Notes under the pieces: model-generated
What the model was told of the DNA's origin: nothing
The model's database searches: none
Seen by the model: the letters and a program-made list of their open reading frames with translations, nothing else
Made by a program: the position numbers and the translations under genes
DNA from: an uncultured Bacteroides sp.
Lineage (GTDB): Bacteria > Bacteroidota > Bacteroidia > Bacteroidales > Bacteroidaceae
Assembly (NCBI GenBank): GCA_900542985.1
Contig: UQPQ01000017.1
Location: 1-58,245, forward strand
Reading direction: 5' to 3'
Length of the DNA stretch: 58,245 nt
Shown here: piece after piece, positions 7,765 through 15,915 of the stretch
How positions within the stretch are numbered: the stretch's first letter is position 1
Layout: the number at the start of each line of letters is the position of its first letter

Positions 7765-10395
7765 TTACAAACCCAAAGCTGTATTGATACGTAAAATCAT
7801 ATCGTCGTAATGATAACGTGTAGCAGTATCGGCCCCGTTACGTCTGGCTTCCAACAACTGTTTGATACGCAACAACTCACCACGTTTTACAGAGATTGCA
7901 TCCGAGATACGGTTTACCTGCCCTCCGTAGAAACTCAATTCACGTTTTGCTCCCATACGTTCTGCGTGTTCGAAAGTAAATTCATCACAACTGCAACGAG
8001 GATGATCGTGCAACAGATAAGGATTTCCGCTGGTGACCAGATGCTTATTGATTTTCACACCTTCACTCTCTGCCGCAGCAGTAATCAGTGCATCCAGAAA
8101 TCCTTTCTGAAGATTTCTTTCCATTACATCCGGAGTACCGCCTTTTATTGTAGTAGCAAAAATAGATTTATGCATCTTATCCATCAGTTCCACTACAGTG
8201 AATGCCTTCTTTCCGTTCTTCAATTCATTTTCCAACATTCGCATCAAACGGTCGTTCGATAATAAATCCCAGAAGATATATCCTTGTGTATTCTTCAATA
8301 TCTGATTCGGAGCATACTCTATCACCCCATTAGGATTCTTGCGCAACAGGAAAGTATAGTCTGATATTTCCGTATCGAACAGCCAGCGTGGATAGCAAAG
8401 CACCTCGTCCAGCAGAAAATCGAGAGCAGCTTCCTGCTTTTCTTTCTCTACAAAAGTATAAGTCTTCACTCCATCACCTACTGTAGTATTCTCTATATAA
8501 ATACCTCCGATATTTGCCATCACATGATAGAGGTAATTATTCCATTGCATAATTACGGCATAATACAAACGCGAAGCCTCTTCGTAAGTCTGTCCCTTTT
8601 CTCCGGTAGTAGTCCACTGGATAATCTGAGGAACAATACGTTTCAGATTGGCAATTCCCAACTGAGAAGAACGTACCGGGTCGTCTCCCAAATCTTCGTT
8701 CTGAGCACGCGGATCGACAGCAGCACGAGGGTCTTGTGCTTCACTGTATTTGTATAAACGGTCTGTATGGCGACTCAGGAAATCATAAAGTACATCTTTT
8801 TCCGCTTCAGGAGTAGGCAATCCATACCAACGGTATCCGTATTCGATAGCAAACATATCGTAAGGGCCGATATGTGGAGAAACTGCAGTAACTCCATCTC
8901 CCGGCTGAGCCACATAATTGTATCGGGCATAATCCATGATAGAAGATGCTGTAGAGTTCATCTTGTCCGTAAATGTCTTCGAACGCAACGAATCGGTAGG
9001 AAATGTCCACGATCCCATCATGTTATGACGCAACCCCAACGAGTGTCCCACTTCATGGCAAGCCACAAAACGAATGGCATCTCCCATCATATCATCCGGT
9101 AATTTGATTCCTCTTGCTTCGGGATTAATAGCCCCGGTCTGTACAGTAATCCATTCCTGCACCATCGAAATCACATTATGCCACCACATGATATCCGCCT
9201 CGAGTATTTCCCCCGAACGTGGGTCAAGAATGGAAGGACCCATGGCATTGGCTTTCGACGAAGCAGCATAAGTCAGCACCGAGTAATTGATATCATCCGT
9301 ATCTGCCGCAATACTATCCGGCAAATCTTTTGCAATAATGGCATTTTTGAATCCGGCACGTTCGAAAGCTACCTGCCAGTCTTCGATACCTTGCTTGATG
9401 TATTTACGCCAACGGTAAGGAGTAGCATCCTCAATGTAAAAGACAATAGGCTTGGCCGGTTCTACCAGTTCACCTCTCAGGTATGCCTCACGGTCTTCCG
9501 GTTTCGGCTCCAGCCTCCAGCGGGTGATGTACTTCTTTTCTTCCGTTTTCTGCTGTGCATCACTGAAATAAAGCAAGTCTTTTGTAAAATATCCCACTTT
9601 AGGATTATCCAAACGCCCCATCATAGGTTGCTCCGGAAGCAATACTAACGACGAGCTGACCTCTACCGTCACATTCACCGAACTCATTCCTTCATGCACT
9701 TTTGTGGTCAGTTCCGATGTAGCAACCACATTATTTTGGAAAGCCTTGACAGAACGTATTCTCGACAAACCTTTCACAGCAGAAGTACCAAGGTTTATAT
9801 TATCGAATACGTTGTTAATACTGGTTTCCGAACCGTCATAAATATCATTGACCTGTATCAAAACCGAAGTAGAATCGGGATGACAAGCTTCTATCTTAAA
9901 ATCGGCTATTAATGGAGAGATGAAATTATTCTGCACCGACCGGGTAATCGCATCTTGCTTAGGCGACTCCGGCATCGGACGCATCTGACGCACCAGAATT
10001 TTCTTGGCTGCCTTATCCCATTCGAAACGTACCATCTGCGTTTCATAATTGGTTCCCCGGTTCACCCCTGCGTCATTCAATTCCAACGGAACTCTCTGTA
10101 GCTTATTGACAACCAGCATATCCCGTTCCAACAATGCAACAGGAATTTCAAAAAAATACTTTGAGTCTTGTTTATACACATTAAACATGCCCCTTCCCAG
10201 CAAATGAGATTCAGAAGCAATCTTTTCATAATCGCTTTTTACAGATGCCGTGTCTTTCTCGGCCTTTTTTTTCTTAAACAGTCCCGGAGTTTCCAACACA
10301 TGATATTCCTCATTATAATTTAAGGATGCATTTAATGGCATTGCCAACGTGGCTCCTACTAACACTGTAGTCCACAGAATTCGGTTTAGAGTCAT
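7765..10395 (-). CDS. Zinc-dependent metalloprotease (DUF5117/DUF5118 zincin)
   Basis: An 876-residue exported protease and the first gene of the operon with susC and susD. An N-terminal signal segment is followed by the DUF5118/DUF5117 regions (PVALLERDMLVVNKL, YFTKDLLYFSDAQQKTEEKK). The zincin core carries HEVGHSLGLRHN near residue 443 (HExxHxxGxxH: two His and a third His bind zinc, Glu is catalytic) and a Met-turn-like SSIMDYARYNY about 45 residues later. This matches the Bacteroidetes metzincin-like family often fused to DUF4953. It would cleave proteins in the periplasm or at the surface, supplying peptides to the SusCD pair. No lipobox is evident. Confidence 0.88.
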   Translation of the reverse strand: MTLNRILWTTVLVGATLAMPLNASLNYNEEYHVLETPGLFKKKKAEKDTASVKSDYEKIASESHLLGRGMFNVYKQDSKYFFEIPVALLERDMLVVNKLQRVPLELNDAGVNRGTNYETQMVRFEWDKAAKKILVRQMRPMPESPKQDAITRSVQNNFISPLIADFKIEACHPDSTSVLIQVNDIYDGSETSINNVFDNINLGTSAVKGLSRIRSVKAFQNNVVATSELTTKVHEGMSSVNVTVEVSSSLVLLPEQPMMGRLDNPKVGYFTKDLLYFSDAQQKTEEKKYITRWRLEPKPEDREAYLRGELVEPAKPIVFYIEDATPYRWRKYIKQGIEDWQVAFERAGFKNAIIAKDLPDSIAADTDDINYSVLTYAASSKANAMGPSILDPRSGEILEADIMWWHNVISMVQEWITVQTGAINPEARGIKLPDDMMGDAIRFVACHEVGHSLGLRHNMMGSWTFPTDSLRSKTFTDKMNSTASSIMDYARYNYVAQPGDGVTAVSPHIGPYDMFAIEYGYRWYGLPTPEAEKDVLYDFLSRHTDRLYKYSEAQDPRAAVDPRAQNEDLGDDPVRSSQLGIANLKRIVPQIIQWTTTGEKGQTYEEASRLYYAVIMQWNNYLYHVMANIGGIYIENTTVGDGVKTYTFVEKEKQEAALDFLLDEVLCYPRWLFDTEISDYTFLLRKNPNGVIEYAPNQILKNTQGYIFWDLLSNDRLMRMLENELKNGKKAFTVVELMDKMHKSIFATTIKGGTPDVMERNLQKGFLDALITAAAESEGVKINKHLVTSGNPYLLHDHPRCSCDEFTFEHAERMGAKRELSFYGGQVNRISDAISVKRGELLRIKQLLEARRNGADTATRYHYDDMILRINTALGL

Positions 10396-10420
10396 ATTGT
10401 TTAGTCTTTAAAATGGGGTG

Positions 10421-10428
10421 CAAAAATA
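10421..10428 (-). promoter_or_regulatory. -7 element for the metalloprotease-susCD operon
   Basis: TATTTTTG on the minus strand lies 26 bp before the metalloprotease ATG. It is divergent from the GH20 promoter about 100 bp away. Confidence 0.5.
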
Positions 10429-10524
10429 TAAAAAATAATGCATTAATTTTGCATTTATATAGAGAGTATCTCTTTAAAGAACAAAATAACACCCATTTAG
10501 TTCAAAGAATAAAATTTAATTTAA

Positions 10525-10532
10525 TAACTTTG
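10525..10532 (+). promoter_or_regulatory. -7 element for the GH20 gene
   Basis: TAACTTTG is an exact TAnnTTTG match. The predicted transcription start near 10538 gives a leader of about 38 nt. Confidence 0.6.
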
Positions 10533-10575
10533 TGAAGTATAATTATAAATTTATCAACCACCTTAATCTGCAGTC

Positions 10576-12645
10576 ATGAAGATTAGCTTATATTCAAAAG
10601 TAGGAAGTTTTTTGGTTGCAAGCCTGTTTGCAACATCGTGTGCCCAACAAGAAAATATGGTACAAACCCTTACTCCTGTTCCTGTATCCTATCAAACAGA
10701 ACAAGGAAAATTCCAATGGGATGCACAGACACAATTGTTTGCCGAAGGAGAAAAAATCGATACTTCTATCATAGAAACGGCATTCCAGCATGCTCCTCAA
10801 CCAATAAAATGGACAGAAGCACTCCCAAAATCGAATTTTATCCGTCTGACTCTTGTACCCGAACTGAAAGGCATTACATCACCGGAAGGATATACATTGC
10901 AAATTACTTCAAACGGTATACAGATTGAAGCCACTACACATGCCGGTCTGTTCTATGGAGTACAAAGTATTTTGCAGCTGGCCGAACAGGGAAAAGGAGC
11001 CATACAGGCAGCTACCATTACAGACGAGCCACGTTTCGAGTATCGTGGAATCATGCTGGATGTATCCAGACATTTCCGCAGCAAAGAATTTGTAAAGAAA
11101 CAGATTGATTTACTTGCATCATACAAAATAAACCGTCTTCACCTGCATCTTACCGACGCAGCCGGATGGCGTATAGAAATTGACAAATATCCCCGCCTGA
11201 CAGAATTTGCCGCATGGCGTAAAGGAGAGACATGGAAAGAATGGGGCAAAGGAGGTAACCAATACTGTGAAGCAACCGATCCGGAAGCCAAAGGAGGATA
11301 TTATACCAAAGAAGATATTAAAGAGATATTGGAATATGCACGCCAACATTGCGTCACAGTCATTCCGGAAATCGAGATGCCTTCTCACTCGGAAGAAGTG
11401 CTGACTGCCTATCCGGAGTTATCCTGCACACACAAACCCTACAAGCAGTCTGATTTTTGCGTAGGAAACGAGAAAACATTCGAATTCCTTGAAAATGTAT
11501 TGACCGAAGTAATGGAAATGTTCCCTTCCCAATACATCCATATCGGAGGTGACGAAGCTGGTAAAGGAGCATGGAAAACTTGCCCACTCTGTCAGGCACG
11601 CATGAAAAAAGAAGGACTGAAGAATGTAGACGAATTGCAGAGCTATCTGATTCACCGCATCGAACGTTTCCTGAATGCAAACGGAAGAGATTTGCTGGGC
11701 TGGGACGAAATTCTGGAAGGAGGTCTGGCTCCTAATGCTACTGTAATGTCCTGGAGAGGCGAAGCTGGTGGTATCAAGGCTGTTCGTGCAGGTCATCACG
11801 CCATTATGACTCCTGGGGAATACTGTTATCTTGATGGTTATCAGGATGCTCCGTATTCACAACCGGAAGCCATCGGTGGATATCTTCCATTAAGCAAAGT
11901 ATACGGATACAATCCGGTACCCGATTCACTGACTACAGAAGAAGCCAAACTGATTCAAGGCGTACAGGGAAACGTATGGGCTGAATACATTCCTACAGAC
12001 GAACATATGGAATACATGCTGTACCCACGTGCCATCGCATTGGCCGAAGTAGCATGGACAAAACCGGAAAACAAATCGTGGGATTCTTTCCACGAACGTA
12101 TCCTGAAAATCATTCCGCAATTGCAGGCTAAAGGATACAATCCGTTCGATGTAAGTAAAGAAATTGGAAACCGTAAGGAAGCTGCCCAGCCGATAGAACA
12201 CCTGGCTGTAGGCAAGAAGGTAACCTTCAATATTCCTTATTGGCCTAACTATCCGGCTAACGGAGAAAAAACGCTGACAGACGGTTTGCGCGGTGGATGG
12301 AACTACAACGACAAGCGCTGGTTGGGATTTGCCGACAATCACCGTATGGATGTAGTAATCGATCTGGAGAAGGAAACCGACATTCACTCTGTTGCGGCCG
12401 ACTTCATGCAAATCTGTGGTCCGGATGTATATATGCCTGCCAAGGTTATCATCTCGGCCTCTACAGACGGAAAGAATTATACTACCCTTGCCGAAATAAA
12501 TCATGAAGTAGTAAAAGATGATGCTGTATCATTCAAAAACTTCGGATGGCAGGGAGAAGCCAAAGCACGATATATCCGTTACCAGGCTATTGCCAATGCC
12601 GATCACGGTGGCATTCAGTTTGTCGACGAAATCGTTGTAAAATAA
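10576..12645 (+). CDS. GH20 beta-N-acetylhexosaminidase lipoprotein
   Basis: A 689-residue lipoprotein (lipobox ATSC, Cys22). An N-terminal GH20b-type domain (about 30-145) precedes the (beta/alpha)8 GH20 catalytic domain (about 148-500). YRGIMLDVSRHF, LHLHLTDAAGWR and HIGGDEAGKG are visible; the last holds the catalytic Asp-Glu pair (about 326-327) used in substrate-assisted catalysis. The C-terminal 140 residues, with DVVIDLEKETDIH and ARYIRYQA, resemble an F5/8 type C (discoidin) carbohydrate-binding domain. It removes terminal GlcNAc or GalNAc from glycoproteins, mucin or N-glycans. It is transcribed divergently from the protease operon and ends in its own terminator. Confidence 0.93.
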   Translation: MKISLYSKVGSFLVASLFATSCAQQENMVQTLTPVPVSYQTEQGKFQWDAQTQLFAEGEKIDTSIIETAFQHAPQPIKWTEALPKSNFIRLTLVPELKGITSPEGYTLQITSNGIQIEATTHAGLFYGVQSILQLAEQGKGAIQAATITDEPRFEYRGIMLDVSRHFRSKEFVKKQIDLLASYKINRLHLHLTDAAGWRIEIDKYPRLTEFAAWRKGETWKEWGKGGNQYCEATDPEAKGGYYTKEDIKEILEYARQHCVTVIPEIEMPSHSEEVLTAYPELSCTHKPYKQSDFCVGNEKTFEFLENVLTEVMEMFPSQYIHIGGDEAGKGAWKTCPLCQARMKKEGLKNVDELQSYLIHRIERFLNANGRDLLGWDEILEGGLAPNATVMSWRGEAGGIKAVRAGHHAIMTPGEYCYLDGYQDAPYSQPEAIGGYLPLSKVYGYNPVPDSLTTEEAKLIQGVQGNVWAEYIPTDEHMEYMLYPRAIALAEVAWTKPENKSWDSFHERILKIIPQLQAKGYNPFDVSKEIGNRKEAAQPIEHLAVGKKVTFNIPYWPNYPANGEKTLTDGLRGGWNYNDKRWLGFADNHRMDVVIDLEKETDIHSVAADFMQICGPDVYMPAKVIISASTDGKNYTTLAEINHEVVKDDAVSFKNFGWQGEAKARYIRYQAIANADHGGIQFVDEIVVK

Positions 12646-12672
12646 AAGCCGTACACAGTCTAATATTTCATT

Positions 12673-12727
12673 CTCTTCCTCCGACTTTCTTTATCAAAAA
12701 AGAAAAAACGGAGGAAGAGTTTTTTAT
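12673..12727 (+). terminator. Intrinsic terminator of the GH20 gene
   Basis: Perfect 11-bp stem CTCTTCCTCCG/CGGAGGAAGAG (12673-12683 with 12709-12719) followed by TTTTTTA. Confidence 0.85.
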
Positions 12728-13066
12728 TTCTTAATAGAAATGACAAAATGTAAGGTTTGACATTTTGATATTTTCGACCTCTAAAAACAGGGCTTTTTGA
12801 GGCCTCATCCGAGTCCGGTGATTTTTTCCTTGATTTTAAGGGATTTGCATAATAAAAAAAGAAAGGAAATACGCTCCATTTTATACATAAAATCTCATTT
12901 ATACATGTATTCTTATCACTCCTCGCATAATATCCTCTATTTTCTCACATAAAGCCACTTCATATCACATTCAATATCCGAAGGAGTTTCATATAAAAAG
13001 ACGGTGAAATAATCAATCCACCCCCTTTTCAGCAACAAAAAAACATACTTTTATAGATGCAAGCCT

Positions 13067-13150
13067 ACGCGACTAGTCACGAAAGCGTACGTGATTAGTC
13101 GCATCAGCCCTCGTTACTTGTATCGTTGCCCCTCGATTCAAGTCCTTTTT
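13067..13150. repeat. Repeat element A: 22-bp-period palindromic units
   Basis: CG dinucleotides recur exactly every 22 bp at 13068, 13090, 13112 and 13134. Each opens a related unit: CGCGACTAGTCACG, CGTGATTAGTCGC, CGTTACTTGTATCG, and a terminal inverted half CGATTCAAGTCC. A T-run follows (13146-13150). The order and type of the units match the element at 46433-46522, but the outer inverted repeat is poorly kept here, so this looks like a decayed copy. Confidence 0.6.
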
Positions 13151-13411
13151 CCTTATTTTTCAATCTGTAAAACATGCTCTACGACACTTATTTTACCCTT
13201 CTACAAGTCATTTTAAGCTCAATAAGCCCAAATAAAGAGTGATTTTGATTAAAATGGCTGTTATCAAAAAATAGTATATTTAGATTTTTAGAAAGAATAT
13301 CGAGTTTTTCCATAACAAACTGTAAATGTTTACTTATCGTTTTTTCATAGGAAAAATTAGCCTAATTATTGAAAATTTAGCCCAATTTGTGAAGAATACC
13401 AAAAATTTAAA

Positions 13412-13419
13412 TACTTTTG
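13412..13419 (+). promoter_or_regulatory. -7 element at the head of the mannan locus
   Basis: TACTTTTG fits TAnnTTTG. A TTTG lies 22 bp upstream (13386-13389), slightly longer than the usual spacing. The leader to the ATG at 13458 would be about 33 nt. Confidence 0.6.
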
Positions 13420-13457
13420 CCTATAATTAATCTACAGTAAAAACACATTTTACGATT

Positions 13458-14906
13458 ATGAATAACAAGATTCTATTACTATTGGCGGGAATACTCCTTT
13501 GTTTACCTTTGTATGCACAATACCGCTTTTCGTTTCACAAAGACGGGAAATTTAAAATTGCTCAATTTACTGATATTCATTGGGCTCCCCAGTCTGCCAA
13601 CTGCAGCATCACAGCCTCCACAATAGAGTCTGTATTACAAGCCGAACAGCCGGATATAGCCATTCTGACAGGAGATGTGGTAACAGATTCTCCCGCATTG
13701 GAAGGATGGAAATCTATCATACAAATCTTTGAAAAAGCCCAAATGCCATTTGCCGTACTGATGGGTAATCATGATGCAGAAAATATGTCAAAAGACAGCA
13801 TCTATCTCCTTTTATCTGCATCTCCTTATTTTGTAGGCGACAGAGGACCTGTTGATATTAAAGGATATGGAAATTCCATCATCCCTATCTATGACTCCCA
13901 AAAACAAAGCACCATTTCATCGCTGTTGTATTGTTTCGACTCAAACGATTACCCGGAAAATAAGAATTACGGTCACTACGACTGGATACATTTTAACCAA
14001 ATTGACTGGTATCGCAGAAAAAGTCAAGCCTATACAGCACAAAACAACGGCAAACCCTTGCCGGCTTTAGCATTCTTCCACATTGCCACTCCAGAATTCA
14101 ATCACCTGATTGGCCGCAAAACCACTTGGGGAAGATGCAACGAAGGAGGAACCGGTGCGCCCAAACTAAACAGTGGTATGTTTACCTCTTTCATCGAATG
14201 TCAGGACATAATGGGAGTTTTTGTAGGACATGACCACGACAATGACTTTATCGGTCAGGAATACGGCATTGCCCTCGCATACGGACGAGTAACCGGAGAC
14301 GACGCCTATGGAGATTTTAAACGGGGCGGACGTATCATAGAATTACATGAAGGTACACATAGTTTCGATACATGGATTACAACGCCAGATGGAAAAGAAT
14401 TTACCTATTATTATCCATCAGGTATTACATCCATAGAGGAGGAAGAAGGAGATTATTTACCGGCACGTAAGGTTCAGTCTCCTAAACAAGGAGTAGCTTA
14501 TACTTATTACGAGGGAGAATTTGAAAAAACAGCCGAAGTATTGAAAGGGAAAAAAGTAAAGACCGGTGTTATGAAAAACTTCGATATTACCCAAGCTCCC
14601 GCAGAAGACTATTTCGGTTATGAATTCCGCACACTGATACGTATTCCGGAAAAAGGAATCTACAACTTCTACACCTATTCGGACGATGGCACTAAACTGT
14701 ATATCGACGGAAAAGAAATCGTAGATAATGACGGCTCCCACAATGCTCAAAGAGCAGAAGGTAAAGTCGCATTGGAAGAAGGCTTCCATGAATTGCGTTT
14801 AGTTTATCTGGAAAGCTACATGGGACAGGAACTTGAAGTCGGCATTTCGGGAAGAAATATACTTGAAACACCTATACCTGATGATATGCTGTATTTGGGG
14901 AAATAA
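13458..14906 (+). CDS. Secreted metallophosphoesterase with C-terminal PA14 domain
   Basis: A 482-residue exported protein. The calcineurin-like phosphoesterase core (about 22-310) shows metal-ligand motifs TDIH, GDVVTD, GNHDAE and VGHDHDND in the expected order. The C-terminal 140 residues form a PA14-like beta-sandwich (YTYYEGEF, FYTYSDDGTKLYIDG, VALEEGFHELRLVY), a module that usually binds carbohydrate. The same module occurs on the GH92 enzyme at 20773. It starts the mannan locus. Removing phosphate from phosphorylated glycans, such as mannose-6-phosphate N-glycans or yeast phosphomannan, is a plausible but unproven role. Confidence 0.85.
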   Translation: MNNKILLLLAGILLCLPLYAQYRFSFHKDGKFKIAQFTDIHWAPQSANCSITASTIESVLQAEQPDIAILTGDVVTDSPALEGWKSIIQIFEKAQMPFAVLMGNHDAENMSKDSIYLLLSASPYFVGDRGPVDIKGYGNSIIPIYDSQKQSTISSLLYCFDSNDYPENKNYGHYDWIHFNQIDWYRRKSQAYTAQNNGKPLPALAFFHIATPEFNHLIGRKTTWGRCNEGGTGAPKLNSGMFTSFIECQDIMGVFVGHDHDNDFIGQEYGIALAYGRVTGDDAYGDFKRGGRIIELHEGTHSFDTWITTPDGKEFTYYYPSGITSIEEEEGDYLPARKVQSPKQGVAYTYYEGEFEKTAEVLKGKKVKTGVMKNFDITQAPAEDYFGYEFRTLIRIPEKGIYNFYTYSDDGTKLYIDGKEIVDNDGSHNAQRAEGKVALEEGFHELRLVYLESYMGQELEVGISGRNILETPIPDDMLYLGK

Positions 14907-14960
14907 GAAACTCCTAAAGCATAGTACTGAAAAACACTGCAACTCAATAAAAAATAGAAC

Positions 14961-15863
14961 ATGAAATTATATCCGAAAATATCGGTCAAAATTTTATTTC
15001 TAATTGCCATTCTGTTGACAATAACCTCTTTGTCGTCTAAAACAAACGGTCGACATACTCTTTATAGTTCTTATAAAACAGACTGCCAGTATGATCCATT
15101 TCGTTTATATGATGAAGAAGACAGTACAAAAGTGGATTTTAGTACAGCCTATAAAAATTGGCTGACACCAGACAGCACAGAGAATATAAAAGATTTTACG
15201 CATAAATTGATTGAGGATAAATATACATTCCAAACAACATTATTCAGTTCTAAAGTATACATTATCGAAGACGAGACAGATAGTTCACTCAATTATTGGG
15301 ATACTATACCATCGAATGGCATACTCGGAAAAAACTACACACGGATAGAAATGTACATCGATCCTCAAATAGAACAGAAAGATTCATTAATATTTCAAAT
15401 ACACGGAAAATCAAAAGTCAAAAACATTATCTGTGATTTTGCTGGAGAAATACATATTGAACATATTTACGGATACTGGAATTATGGTCTGAATTTTCCT
15501 AAAGAATACAGAATTGTAGGTAGCTATTTTCTGAACGAAAATAAAAAACAATATGGTTCTGGAACATTCCAAGGTACATACAGCTCTTACTGTTATATAG
15601 ACGAGAAACAAAAAACAGTTCTTCTATATGATCTGTTTTACATAGCTGATGGATATGAGAATCGCAACTTTGTAGGGACTTGGACAAACCATAAAACCAA
15701 AGAAAAGAAAAAATGTATTTGGGGAGATAACCGTTTACCATACACATTTGATTTTGACATTGGAGACGGTTCTATGGTTATTAATCCCAAATACAATAGT
15801 ATTGAGTGGGAACAATGGAAATCAGATATACCCTCAAAGCAGTGGTGGAAAAATACTAACTGA
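14961..15863 (+). CDS. Unknown secreted protein in the mannan locus
   Basis: A 300-residue protein I do not recognise. It begins with a basic and hydrophobic signal segment (about 1-27, KISVKILFLIAILLTITSL) and has no lipobox Cys, so it is probably periplasmic or secreted. It is rich in Tyr, Trp, Asp and Lys, with an alternating pattern suggesting beta-structure (GSGTFQGTYSSYCYID, NFVGTWTNHKTKEKKKC). The DNA is visibly more AT-rich than its neighbours. It lies in the same orientation 54 bp after the phosphoesterase and 52 bp before susC, so co-transcription is likely. It could be a glycan-binding accessory protein or a late insertion into the locus. Confidence 0.75.
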   Translation: MKLYPKISVKILFLIAILLTITSLSSKTNGRHTLYSSYKTDCQYDPFRLYDEEDSTKVDFSTAYKNWLTPDSTENIKDFTHKLIEDKYTFQTTLFSSKVYIIEDETDSSLNYWDTIPSNGILGKNYTRIEMYIDPQIEQKDSLIFQIHGKSKVKNIICDFAGEIHIEHIYGYWNYGLNFPKEYRIVGSYFLNENKKQYGSGTFQGTYSSYCYIDEKQKTVLLYDLFYIADGYENRNFVGTWTNHKTKEKKKCIWGDNRLPYTFDFDIGDGSMVINPKYNSIEWEQWKSDIPSKQWWKNTN

Positions 15864-15915
15864 AATTTATCATATACTTAACGGATTATATTAAACTCTT
15901 TTTAATACAAAAAGT

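Larger units (their letters stand above)
12646..13457. other. Long noncoding interval between GH20 and the mannan locus
   Basis: About 810 bp without a convincing ORF on either strand. It holds the GH20 terminator (12673-12727), a small inverted repeat CAAAATGT/ACATTTTG (12744-12767), a weak inverted repeat CCTCTAAAAA/TTTTTGAGG near 12779-12803, a 22-bp-period repeat element (13067-13150) and a -7 element at 13412. The rest is AT-rich and nothing more is recognised. Confidence 0.7.

Noticed and set aside
13067..13150. CRISPR array
   Set aside because: Only three to four units with a 22-bp period and no distinct spacers between identical repeats, and no cas genes in the window.
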